Of a stretch of DNA of 64,000 nucleotides, positions 38,124 through 51,160 are shown piece after piece. Position 1 is the first letter of the stretch. The number at the start of each line of letters is the position of its first letter. This DNA comes from Adineta ricciae. Its lineage: Eukaryota > Rotifera > Eurotatoria > Adinetida > Adinetidae. The notes under the pieces are model-generated. The model searched no databases. It saw only the letters and a list, made by a program, of their open reading frames with translations, and had not been told where the DNA came from. Position numbers and translations under genes: made by a program. Where the stretch lies: contig CAJNOJ010000011.1 of assembly GCA_905250025.1 (NCBI GenBank), positions 873,287 through 937,286 on the forward strand, written 5' to 3'.

Positions 38124-41083
38124 ATGGAGGATGATAATTTGTTGTTGAACATTACGAGCGAACCGTTGCCGACGAAAAAAGCAGTTGTATGTGATGAAAT
38201 CGTTGTTTAGTTTGTATTTTTGTGCTTGTATTTTATAGAAACGTAAACATGATACTGTGGACGAGAAAACGTCGCAGAATCTCGAATCAACAGCGAAGAA
38301 GAAACGAAATGAACGTGTAAAACTTGACCTGTGTCAAGGAAAAGAAATGAAATCACCAAAACGATCGTCGTTATTCGCAAATAATCCAACAATACCCGAA
38401 ATTGACGAGTAGGTTTATTTAATATTATGTTTATCCGATAGACGTTCCATTTAGAAAAGTTATAGAAACAGCAACTGAAGAAATCTTTGGTTCAGCATCA
38501 TCCCTGGACCAAATGCCTGTACATCCTCATATCGTAAACACCGAGTTCCCAACTGTTTCTTTGAATTTCCTTTCCCTCGTAGATTTCGTGTTTGAAACAG
38601 AAATTTAACATCACTCGTTTGACAAATGTTCAAGAAAAATCCATTCCTGCCATTCTTACAGGCGAAGACGTCATAGTTAAATCTCAAACTGGTAGTGGTA
38701 AGTACAACTAAACATTGAAATTTGCTTCTCCAACAAATGTTTAGGTAAAACGTTGGCGTATGTTATACCAACTATTCATCTCATGCAAGCCATCGAACCG
38801 TCAGTGCGAAGAGAATCTGGTCCTATTGCTATCGTACTTGTTCCAACGAAAGAAGTAAAACGAGTGAATTTGAAATAGTTTTTCCATAGTTGAATTTTTT
38901 TGCAGCTTGTTCAACAAACGTACGAAGTGTTTCAAAAATTGTTAACATCATTCGTTCGAATTGTATGTTCACCATTAGTCGGTGGTTCCAATCGAAACCA
39001 TGAAAAGAAAAGGTAGTTCTTCCTTGAAAAACAACTCGTGTAAAATGATTCTTTAGGCTTCGTCGTGGTTTGAACATTCTCATTTCGACACCCGGTCGGC
39101 TATGTGATCATATCGATAATACCCAATCGTTATCTTTGAAGAATATTCAATTTTTAATCTTCGATGAAGCTGACAAGTAAACTACTACTTTGTTTTGCAT
39201 TTTGACTTGTATAATTCGAATTTTGTCATTTTAGAATGCTTGACATGGGTTTTGCCGATGCGATTAAGAAAATTATTGAAACGATAGGCAAACAAATGGA
39301 TCCAGATAAACGTTTTCAACGCGTTCTTCTTTCAGCGACACCAACCACAGGTTCGTTAGAAAACCTTTCCTTCTCTTATTTCAATGATTATTCACTCTAG
39401 CATTGAGTCATTTCGTTGACATCATTTTGAATAAAAAGGCTCTTCGGATTGATATTTCGGAAGAATTCAATCCAGAGAGTGTTATCACTGTACCGAAAAC
39501 ATTAAAACAAATGTTTACGATCGTGCCGAGCAAATTACGATTCGTTACGTTGATTGCATTTCTTCTCAAAATCTTTAACAACAAAGTAAAATTGATTGGA
39601 AATTAAGTTGATATAAATATTCATACGTGTCTTCCTTCTTGTAAAGGGAAAATCCGAAGCCAAGGTACTTTTGTTTCTTGCCACGAATGATCTCGTTCAT
39701 TTTCATTACGAAATCTTAAATACAATGTTAAATGGCGATAAAGAAGACGATATCGATGAAGAAGGTGACTTACAATTCGGACATTTATTAAATGAACCTG
39801 TGAAATTATTGAGGTTACAAGGAGATATGACACATCAAGTAGAATCATCGCGAAAAATGTTTCTTGGAATACAATTTACATTTTTCTAGGAACGAACAAG
39901 TGTTTTTAGCGAATTTTCAAAACTCTCTCGAGGGATTTTATTATGTACGAATGTGGCTGCACGTGGTTTAGATGTGCCTAGTGTGACATGGATCATACAA
40001 TATCATCCGACAAGTCCGATTGACTATATTCACCGAATTGGTCGAACCGCACGACTTGGTTTGTCTTTTTATATTACTTCAGAGAATAGAGGATAAAGTG
40101 CTCTTGCTTTGATTAGGTTCAATTGGTCAGTCATTGATTTTTCTCTTGCCCAACGAAGCAGAATATGTCGCAACATTGCAAGATAAATATAAAATGAGGT
40201 AATTCATTTCCTTTCTTCGCCCGTATGGATTGATAATGATGAATTTCTAGTTTGAAGGGTATTACCCCCGATGACGTTCTCGAGACATTAATGAACAGCT
40301 GTGAAAAACTAAAACAACATTTCGAAACTCGAGTAAGTTCGCAGCTACTCATCGATGATAATTTCTTATAATATAATTTTCGTAGACTGTGATACCAAAA
40401 ACAGCTGAACAATGTGCTAGTTCGTTGCATCATCACTTTGAAGAATATGTCAATGGATCGCCTGTTCGTATCGAACAAGCTCGACAAGGTTTGCGTAGTT
40501 ATATCGATATTTCCCTGCACGATTGATACTTGTTTGTTTAGCTTATCTCTCATTCATTCGATATTATGCATCATTTTCGCGTGAATGGAAATATTTGTTT
40601 CATGTGAAGAATTTGCATCGTGGCCATATTGCGAAAAGTTTTGGCTTGAAGGAATTACCAGATGAATCGAATAATCATACGATCAAAGAACGAAAAGAAA
40701 CATTCGGATCTAAACCAAAGGTCAACAAACCGATAAAAACAAACGAGTGAGTTTACAGATCTATGAGGATCATAAACAGTAATTCGGTTCGTTTTAGTGA
40801 CGAGATCGACGAGGAAGCAGCGCCCTCGACACCTCCACCTCCACCTCCACCAGTGAATACAGAGAAGAAGAGTCTATTTGATCGTCTACCGTTTGCGAAC
40901 AAACCCGTGGCACGTACGCGGTTTCGTAATTTTAGTCATATATCTGAATTTGGCAGCGGACTAGAGGTGACCAGTAAATCGCATAAGAAAAAAGACAAGA
41001 TCAGCGAATTCTTGGAGAAGAAACGCGAACGAAACACTAGCAAACATCAAATCGGTCGCAAAAAGACTCGAGAAAATAAATGA
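38124..41083 (+). CDS. DDX31: DEAD-box RNA helicase DDX31/Dbp7 (ribosome biogenesis)
   Basis: Sixteen exons with short introns sum to 727 codons (726 aa). Helicase motifs in order: Q-region [18 protein letters not shown], motif I SQTGSGKT, Ia VLVPTKEL, STPGRL, motif II FDEADKMLDMGF, motif III LSATPTT, then LLFLATND, motif [12 protein letters not shown] and motif [12 protein letters not shown]. The C-terminal extension ([33 protein letters not shown]) is diagnostic for DDX31/Dbp7, a nucleolar helicase of 60S subunit assembly. The N-terminus is basic and the end is a Pro tract ([11 protein letters not shown]) followed by a Lys/Arg-rich tail. The start ATG is two nucleotides after TCTTGCAG, a perfect 3' splice site, suggesting a spliced leader or 5'-UTR intron. 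Confidence 0.95.
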
Positions 41084-41279
41084 AAGCAAAGCGTTGTTTT
41101 TGTTGTTTAAAATCAAATAAAACAGAAGAAGAATTTGAAAAACCAGCAGATACTTTTCATGAAAATCAATCTGATCTGCATATGACAACTTCTCATATAT
41201 TTCGACTTCAATGAAAATAAAACTTCACATTAACCGAAAAAACAATGTTTTGACTAAAAAGACATGTTTGCAATTGGAC

Positions 41280-42148
41280 TTACTTTGTCAAATCATTGAC
41301 CATAGTAAGCCAATCGTATAGCTTGGGATTCTTGGCATTTACGAAATAGATTTTCTTCAGCCCGAGTCGTTTGACGTCACTTTTGATCTGTTCTTGCAAT
41401 GCTTCTCGATCTTTTTCTTTGACAAAATCAAATTTGTTGAAAACTATCATAGTCGAGACCAATTTCATCATACCTGAATTTTCCACCACTGTTGATTGTA
41501 TCAAAATCAGAAGACGTGTCAAACTTTTGAAAAAACTTATGTATATCATACTAAAGTACGACACCTCATCGCGTCTCTATGGAACATCCCACAAAGTGAA
41601 TTCTATACCATTAGATTCCGTAATTTCTTGAATTGTTTCACCAGGGCCTGTCGCAGTAACTTTCTTTTTAAGTAGAGCATCGAGCATGGTTGATTTGCCG
41701 GTTGATGTCTGACCAAACAAGCCAATATTTTTCTCTTTCAACTCGATTGGAATGGTTTGGTTTGCCAGAGCTATGAGAGTCCTCATTTTTTCTTTATCCA
41801 GAGCGGCCAACTCTTCGAATGTTTCGATTTTTGTTTCCCTGATTTCGTTAATCAATGTATCGAAACGGCACATCAGCTCGGCAAATCGTGCTTTATAACG
41901 ATCGAGTTCTTCGCGCAACGTGGTCACTTTACTAGACTCACCAGGCTCTAAATTGAAAGAAGAAATATGATATACTCAATAGAGTGGCAGCTCAACGAGG
42001 TGAACATTCTACTAAAGTTAGTCCAGCAGTCATTTATGACTATCAAACAAGAAAAAATGAGTTGCTTACGTTTGTTCTGTTTATGATTTAGTAAGGCTCC
42101 GACGAGAGCCTGACCAGTACTACTAAGAAATGGTAAAAGCATTGCCAT
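41280..42148 (-). pseudogene. P-loop GTPase (IRG/GIMAP-like, TSTGKST type) with in-frame stop
   Basis: Exon 1 (42148-42070, MAMLLPFLSSTGQALVGALL) splices in phase to 41947-41280. The protein has a helical N-terminus (LREELDRYKARFAELMCRFD), G1 loop GLFGQTSTGKST, GETIQEITE (G2 region), LWDVP and G4 VFNKFDFV. Exactly after WDVP a TAG (41577-41579) replaces the expected Gly codon of the DxPG motif; the same frame then continues RRDEVSYFSMIYISFFKSLT to a normal end at 41280. The paralogue at 42.7-43.4 kb reads WDVPGRNDEVSYFSMEYISF here, so the stop is a substitution. No intron removes it. Dynamin-like or immunity-related GTPase function is inferred from motif style only. Confidence 0.7.
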
Positions 42149-42689
42149 ATTGGTAGAAAGATGTACGTTTAACTCGAAACTCAACAATATATATATGCAT
42201 ATATAACTTCATCGAACCTTCCAGAAACCATTTCAGATATCTTGACGAAATTTCCGATGATTCACGAAAGTGTTTTGAAAAAATGCCGATACATCTGACA
42301 AGGTGTATATATGATTAATCCTTGCATATTAGACACCCATTTCTACATTACTATTCATTGACGGAAATTCAAATAGTGCAATACGATGCTTTTTGATGTG
42401 AAAAAATATATTTAAATGAAACTGCTCAAGTTTCTACTCAATAGACTCATGCTACTAGAACGCATGTCATCAAAGTTCATAACTTATGCCTGTATATATA
42501 AAAATTAGTTGGCAAACTTTTTTGTATCCTATAAGATATTGATTTTTACTTCATTCAGTATATTTCTATTTAGACGACACGAATCTGAATGTTGCACGTG
42601 TTCCACCATTTGAGCAAGCTGCACAGCTTGATTCTTTTTGTCAATAAAATCCGAGACTATGTATTTAATTTTCTCAACCTGAACATGCG
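42149..42689. other. Spacer between the two divergent GTPase copies
   Basis: AT-rich. A minus-strand frame at 42529-42690 (YIVSDFIDKKNQAVQLAQMV) has protein-like composition but no start, no partner exon and no recognised family. Confidence 0.35.
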
Positions 42690-43400
42690 CATGATCCAGT
42701 AACCGTAGTGTCTGTTCAAACAACAGCGCAAAATCAACTCGTCTGTATTGATGCAACTCTCAGAACACCGAAGACAGATGAAGCTACAGTATTACAAAAT
42801 GAAATAGCTCACTATCGTACTCGATATGCAGAATTGCTCGATCCATTTAAATCTTTGAGCGAACAAATGAAGAGAAAGAAAATCAAATTGTTTGAAGATC
42901 TCGCTACTCGTGATAACGAATTGATTAAAACTCTAATTGAATTAGCTCAGCTGACTGCCACGTTTCCATTAGAAGGAATTGCCATTGGCTTGTTTGGTCA
43001 AACATCGACTGGCAAATAAACCATGCTCAATACTCTCCTTGGCAAACAGGTTACGGTGAAACAACTCAAGAAATTACGGAATACAATCATGAAAAGTTTA
43101 TTCTATGGGATGTTCCAGGAAGAAACGATGAAGTGTCATATTTCAGCATGGAATATATCAGTTTTGTCAAAGGCTTGACACGTCGTCTGATTCTGATACA
43201 ATCAACAGTGATGGAAAATTCAAGTATGATGAAATTGGTCTCGACTATGATATAGTTTTCAACAAATTTGATTTTGTCAAAGAGAAAGATCACGAAGCAC
43301 TGTAGGAACAGATCAAAAGTGAAGTCGAAGGACTTGATCTGAAGAGAGCAAAGAACTGATTTTTCGTCAGTTCGGAAAACCCATCCATGTTTCCTGATTG
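42690..43400 (+). pseudogene. Second copy of the TSTGKST GTPase, heavily mutated
   Basis: The plus strand encodes ATLRTPKTDEATVLQNEIAH YRTRYAELL, then AIGLFGQTSTGK-stop-TMLNTLLG: a TAA replaces the Ser of the P-loop (43017-43019). Further damage includes a deletion after LLGKQ, a frame change in VSTMI(V)FNKFDF, a TAG in place of Gln in HEAL(Q)EQIKSE and a TGA a few codons on. It retains the DxPG motif that its neighbour has lost. The copies are head-to-head, about 550 bp apart. Confidence 0.75.
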
Positions 43401-43574
43401 GTAGATGATGACCACCTACATAACAAGTGTTCAACATCAAAAATACATTCTGCTGTTACAACGACCATTGTTTTTCTAACTTCTCTCCTGGAATAAACAC
43501 GAATATTCAGAGTTAACTAAAATCGGTCTTTTTATTGATTATTAAAACAGAAAACAAACAAATCCTGATCGTCT

Positions 43575-44573
43575 CTATTCATTTTCCTCTGAATCATCAT
43601 GATCATCATTTTCCTTTTCTTCAACAACAGCAGGTTCAACAGATAAATCTTCATATTGATAAGAATATTCATATTGTTCAACATACGAATTGACTAATGG
43701 CATAAACGAATAATCTTTATACGTATTTCGAAGAACGAGTTTATTTCCTTTGAGTGCATGTACCCAATTTTGTTTACAAGTCGGAATCGACCAAACCATT
43801 CGAATCGACTTTCTCGTTTCGTTCGAATACCTTTTCACACGTTCGAATAACCTGTGACAAATATAATCAGTTATATCATAAATATAATCGTTAAACTTCG
43901 AATTCAGTTGACACAATTGTACCATGAACACAGTCGATTGTTCGGCATTCACAACTTGCAAACAAATCGAAGCGATTGGAGTGCTTCCTTTCGAATAAAC
44001 AATGTACCGTTCGACTTCATCACGTATTTTCAGCATATGACGAAAAAATTTTTGTTTTTCTCGTTCAAGCAATGTTTGATAACGAATCGCCGCACCAGAT
44101 ATCAGAGCAATCAAGAAGCCCACTGTCCGAATAAGAGAGTATGTATAACTATAACCATAATTATTCATCTGATAATCAATGACCATCATAGTTCCGAAAA
44201 ACAGCCATCCATTTCGGAAGGGAATATCAACGATCGAAGAAAAGACGTGTTTCGTATCGTCATCAAGTAAATATTTCCAATCTGATTCGAATTTCTCATT
44301 CGATTCCATTCGATCTGATTCCCAAGAGAGATCTTCCATGAGGATTTTCTCGTCAGGCTTCTTGTTTTTCAAACGTGCTTGCAACCACATCCGTTGAAAA
44401 TAACCCACAATCTTCGACAAACAATAAGCAGAGCAAAAAAATGTGATCAAGGTGTTAAAACCAAACCATTGGTTAAAAATTCGTGATAAAATCGAATACA
44501 ACATGATATTCACCGCGGACCGAGAAACTGTTCGTATTGCAGCGAATAAAACTTGAATTAGTGGAATAAGCAT
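43575..44573 (-). CDS. Single-exon membrane protein, 332 aa, unknown
   Basis: An uninterrupted frame from ATG 44573 to a stop at 43575. Two hydrophobic helices near the N-terminus (IQVLFAAIRTVSRSAVNIML and NTLITFFCSAYCLSKIVGYF), then a charged segment (KNKKPDEKILMEDLSWESDR), two more helices (GWLFFGTMMVI and LIRTVGFLIALISGAAI), a long soluble region with YSKGSTPIASICLQVV, and a strongly acidic tail (VEEKENDDHDDSEENE). No domain recognised. It lacks introns, unlike almost all neighbours, which could mean retrocopy origin or simply a short gene. Confidence 0.6.
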   Translation of the reverse strand: MLIPLIQVLFAAIRTVSRSAVNIMLYSILSRIFNQWFGFNTLITFFCSAYCLSKIVGYFQRMWLQARLKNKKPDEKILMEDLSWESDRMESNEKFESDWKYLLDDDTKHVFSSIVDIPFRNGWLFFGTMMVIDYQMNNYGYSYTYSLIRTVGFLIALISGAAIRYQTLLEREKQKFFRHMLKIRDEVERYIVYSKGSTPIASICLQVVNAEQSTVFMVQLCQLNSKFNDYIYDITDYICHRLFERVKRYSNETRKSIRMVWSIPTCKQNWVHALKGNKLVLRNTYKDYSFMPLVNSYVEQYEYSYQYEDLSVEPAVVEEKENDDHDDSEENE

Positions 44574-44911
44574 TTTGGTGATTAGTCTAAATACAAAGAA
44601 ATTCGTTTTTGTCTATTTGGCTAACGAAGTTATAGAGTTCACAAAATGAAACAAACAATCATGTGAAGGACTAATTGTGAATCGCTTGATCGATTTTGAT
44701 CTATACTCTAGCACGTCATTTCATCTTATCGATGTGTAGAACAGAATGAAAAAAAAAGGTGTTGATATCGTATCGTGCACGTTTTTTGATTCATATAACT
44801 GTGAAGACAATATCATTGCCGAGAAGAAGAACAGCTGTATTTGAAGAAATACAAAAGAAAAAAAAAAGCGGATAAGCTAATATGAAACTTAAAAAGTCAA
44901 TAAGAAACATT

Positions 44912-47900
44912 TTATTTTGCGATTTTCATCGGCAATGCTCGAAGACGATGTTGAACATTGACAAGAATTAGAAGAGGGCAGAGTAAACCAAGACTACCGA
45001 TTATATAAGTCGCCTTTTCACCAATTGACCAGTATGCTAGAGTAAAAAGCGAAAATTAATCTTTCAAATCCAATAGCAATCTTACCGAATGAAGCAGTCA
45101 ATGGGCCAATTGCACGAGCTAATGCTTGTAAACTTCGAAAGATTCCGAGAATCGCACCTTTTTCATTTTGCAAACCTAAATCATAAATAAAAATTACATT
45201 CTGAAAAGAAATTCCAACGAACCATATTTCGATGCAAAACTATTGATAACATTGATAACAACACTTGAAGCTAATTGACATGGCATAGATAGAAACGCAT
45301 TGCATGACAAAAAAGATTTACCGAAAGAGAATAATATTAGACCAAACCATAGTACGAACTTGGTTTGAGCGACCGCTAAGATGATGAACGACGGAATCAA
45401 TATGACAATTCCCTGAAAAAGTAAAATTAAAAAGATTTTTCAGTCAATAAAAGTACAAAACGATGAAGATAGGTGACCTATTATCACATGGTGTTCTCTT
45501 TCTCTCTTATCTCTCGCATCCTTTTCGAGCAAACAAGAAAGTAACGGATCATTCTTTCTTCTCATTTCTTCAACTGCTGACTTTCGATAAGCAAGAGAAT
45601 GTTCCGAACATCTCTTTTCGTGTTATTTATCTCCTCATTAACGATCCTCTATGCAATCCCATGTCCACGAGAATGTCTTTGCAAACCGTTAGAACCACTT
45701 TCTTATCAGATGGATTGTACAAAGGCCGAATTTAAAAGTAATAAATTTATTTATCGAGCTGAACAATGGGAGATCGATAGTGATAAGACTTCCGAAGATG
45801 TAGATGATGAAGAAACACTCGAATCTTATACACTTTCGATTGATTTATCAAATTCTACATCAGTGAAAAAGTTTACGAATCAAACGATCGACTTTACGGG
45901 ATTTAAATTCGTTATTCAAAGTCTTTCATTAGCCAACCAACCAGGCCCGTGTATCATCACATCGAATTCGTTCAAATCATCGATCTACGAGACACTGAAT
46001 GCTTTGAATTTATCATCTACCTGTACGAAACAAATCCCAAGTGATTGTCCTGAAATCTTCCGACCGTTGAAAAACCTTCGAACACTTGATTTAAGTGGAT
46101 CGAACATGTACAAAACTTGTCTGAATAAACCAGGTACGTCATTCATATCGAAAAGGTTAGATATTTATCGATTTGTGATGCCCTTTGCCATGATATTTCA
46201 ACGTTCTGATTCATAAATCTTTCGTTTCACATTTAGACACATTTTCCTACATATTCAATCACCTGATATTACGCAATAATGTCTATGAAAGGAGCGCATT
46301 CACTTCCTCGAGCGGATTGTTCGACGGTGTGAAGAAAATTTCTCAACTCGACTTACAAAATTCTCGTTTTCAATCCAATGCAAATACAAGCGAAACTTGT
46401 CTATTCGACATATTTCCGTCGTTGAAAGTATTAGATCTGTCAGGCATTCAATCAGATGATATAGGCATCAATACACTTATAGAGCGTCTACTGAAATGCG
46501 ATACAACAACATCAAACGAGAAACCATTGGAACATTTATCGTTACGTTCTTTGAAACTTTCAAAACTACCTGCTTGGTTAGCAAGCGAATCATTTACATA
46601 TCTAAATCGACTTGACTTATCGGACAATTACTTCCACAACATTGATTTGCAAGGATTCAGATATCTCCGCTCGATATCGCTAGCGTACAATCCGATTGAA
46701 TTCGATCAAATTCTCTGGAGGAACGAGACAGTTTACCGATCGATTAACCTACGCTCAACGGTTCGATACTCCAAATTCGATCTAGTACATCATCTAAACA
46801 GTCTACTGGACTTAGCTCAAGATATTGACTACAGTCAAAATCAAGGTGAAGATCTCTTTAATGTCACTCAACTTTCTATTCAAGCGCGTGACACTTCTCT
46901 GAATTTCTCGCGAATGAATATCAAGGCATTTGGTATCGATTCAGATACGGTTAAAGTATTAGATGTCAGTTCGAACTACTTAACGAATCTCGACTTAAGT
47001 CAACAGAGAGAATTGAAATATTTGGATTGTTCAAATCAGACTCTTCAAACGCTGAGTTTAAGACACCGTTTATCGACATTAAGAGAATTACGATGTTCAA
47101 ACAATAATTTAACAGTAATCGGCAACTTTCCATCGATAAGCACATCGTATTTAGAAGTACTTGATTTATCGAACAACGGAATTGATTCATTACGAGACTA
47201 CTTTACACATCTGAAAAGTCGTACATTGCGGCAAGTCAATTTTCGATCGAATTTCATCCGTGCTGTGCGTTCGAAGACATTCCATAGAGACTTGGTCAAC
47301 CTCGTGGAAATCGACTTATCGTGGAATCAAATCGAGAAAATTGAAAAAAACGCATTTCAAGCACGAAATCTTCAAATTCTTGATTTGACCGGCAATTCAC
47401 TTAAAACTATCGAACCAAACGCCATATTCACTGCGTCATTACGATATTTTTATATTTCTTCTATCGGACTAGATTTAACTGATCGTTGTTTACAAACGAA
47501 ATCAAAAGACCCTTTGTTATCGCTGTATTTCAATTGGTATCGACGAAATGCAACATTGATGAAGAAACTTCCAGTGAAATTCAGCTCGTGTCTTACTCGT
47601 TATCTACCTGAAAGTAAACTTAAGCGATTGACAAAGAAAACGAAACAAATGCTCGGTATCTACGGCCTATGGATAATCGTAGGTTTAGCTGTTGTTGTAG
47701 TCATCTTGGGTCTTTTACGGCATTATCGAAACACAGGATTTCCATCTTTGAGAGTGTTTCGAAAGTATAAAAAGGTCGAACGACAAGAGTTAATTGAAAA
47801 TGAAATCGAGATGGCTGGGCATAGTCAAGAAGATGATATCGTTATGAATATCGAAGAACTACCTTACAATAAACACAACAATCCTCCTCGTACAGATGTT

Positions 47901-49399
47901 TAAATCGTGACTATTTTTTAAAATAAAAATCCTATTTTTTTAATGACTAGGTAAGACCTTTTATCGGCACTAAACGCGTCTGATTTCGGCTACTTACAGT
48001 CATTGCTGCTGTGATTTCTTTCCCGTGTGGAATTCGTCGTACGTAACCACCTTGTACCAAAGCCATACATAAACCCATAAGAAAGAACATCTTTCCTTGT
48101 TGCATACTATTCAGCAGACAATTCTCTGGAAGAAAAGTTCGTTTTCTTTCTCCTTCTTACCTGTCCCAGTTGAAGCGATTATAAACGAGGAAAGTAATGG
48201 TAAACTCTAAACCAGCGAATATGATCATGTAAAAAAAACTCGCCAAACCAAGTTGACGTAAGATCACAATATCTGCCGGAGATAAAACAAAAACTGTAAT
48301 GAAAATAGAATAGAGTTCGTTAGAATACAGACCATGATTGAATTTGGCTTTTCGGATAGCACAAAATTGAAACAAACGCCATGGTATTATGGCATTATAA
48401 ACATCTTTGATCGTCGTTTTTGTTTCATTCTATAAAAGCTTGCTTAACAAACGTCAAATCCACAAATGCATGATTTTATACTCGTTTTGCAATAGGTAAT
48501 GTTTCTGGACAATATCGATAGATAAATCCGATATTGATCAATGATAAAATCAGTGAGACACATGCGGGAAAGATAAAAAAGCTAACTGATGATGTTGACC
48601 AATAAGTAATGCCAAATTGGCTGCAAAGCGCACCAAACAAAGGTCCAAAGATAAAACCAAGAGAAAATGCTACACCAATCCAAGCCTTCCGAAACAAAGA
48701 ACTAATCAATAAGAAAAGAAAAACTTTGTATGTCCATGCATTACCATCGCATGATTTCGTTCTTTTTCATTTGTTGTATCTGATACAATTGCTAGCGTAA
48801 TGGCAACATTCGCTTTTGATAATCCGCTCACAAGACGTGCAAACATAAAAATAGTTAAATTGTATGAGACACACCACAGACCATAGGAAAATGAGATGCC
48901 GATCTAGAACTCGTTCGGAAACAACCAAAAAGAAATGGGTGAGGGTTGAATTACCATGGAAAGAAGAAGAACAGGTTTTCGGCCATAGCGATCCGATGCG
49001 ATGCCACATAATGTTGAAGAGAAGAATTGAAGGAGAGAGAATAGTGAACCAACGAGACCTAAATGAATTTTCGAGTTCAATGAAAGGAAACGAATTGGAT
49101 GCTTGTTGATTCAACATACCGCCGAATAAAACCGAATTCCATTTCGCATCATTTGGTGCACCAGTCAGATCACGGACAAATTGAACAAATGAAATCGTTC
49201 GTTCGTACAATGTATCCTTCAATACAAAACGAATATGAAAATCGAGTGTTCTCTCTTACGAACTTACTTGTTGAGAATTTGTTTCACTACCATAATAAGT
49301 TAAAATTTTCGGTAATAATGGTAAAATAATAGTAAATTCCAAAAAATCGATAAGAATCGAGAAAAATAAGATGTTAACTACATTCGATTTCACTCCCAT
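44912..49399 (-). CDS. MFSD10: MFSD10-type major facilitator transporter
   Basis: From ATG 49399 (MGVKSNVVNILFFSILIDFL), exons follow at 49399-49268, 49216-49120, about 49055-48955, 48900-48750, 48690-48482, 48420-48165, 48110-47998, then 45412-45223, about 45175-45085 and 45040-44912. Motifs: NSVLFGGLVGSLFSLLQFFS, the MFS signature loop SDRYGRKPVLLL between TM2 and TM3, ARLVSGLSKANVAITLAIVS, WIGVAFSLGFIFGPLFGAL, PETLPIAKR, and FRSLQALARAIGPLTASF. These match MFSD10 (TETRAN-like organic anion transporter) along the whole length. The intron after the TAAMT codons (47997-45413) is about 2.6 kb, where others are ~50 nt, and contains a complete LRR gene on the opposite strand. Confidence 0.9.
45599..47903 (+). 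CDS. LRR single-pass receptor, nested in an MFSD10 intron
   Basis: Exons 45599-46133 and 46237-47903 encode 733 aa. A signal peptide (MFRTSLFVLFISSLTILYAI) is followed by an LRRNT-like cysteine cluster (CPRECLCKP), then many LRRs: KNLRTLDLSGSNMY, LKVLDLSGIQSDD, YLNRLDLSDNYFHNIDL, VKVLDVSSNYLTNLDL, YLEVLDLSNNGIDSL, LVEIDLSWNQIEKIEKNAF, LQILDLTGNSLKTIEPNAI. One TM helix near the end (GLWIIVGLAVVVVILGLL) and a ~60-residue cytoplasmic tail (VERQELIENEIEMAG) without TIR or kinase domain. It is probably a cell-surface adhesion or recognition protein. It lies wholly between two coding exons of the antisense MFSD10 gene. Confidence 0.9.
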
Positions 49400-49658
49400 A
49401 ATCGTAAATATGCACCTTATTATCTATCGATAAGATTTCTTCTGAATTAAATAGAAGTCTATTGGCTTATCGGTACTGTTTTCTTTCAGTTCTCCTTTAA
49501 AACATCTTTTCAACGGATACTACTACCACCATCTGTTTCGATAGATATCTAAGTTCATTTTATTACATAAAAAGGAGACATATTCGCAATCGATTAGAAC
49601 TGTTCATGTACATTATAAAAAGAAAGCTAGGCGATATCGAAAAAAAGTACAAGTTATT

Positions 49659-51160
<1,502 letters not shown>

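Noticed and set aside
43854..44397. Plus-strand frames of 138 and 72 residues
   Set aside because: Antisense shadows of the intronless membrane protein.
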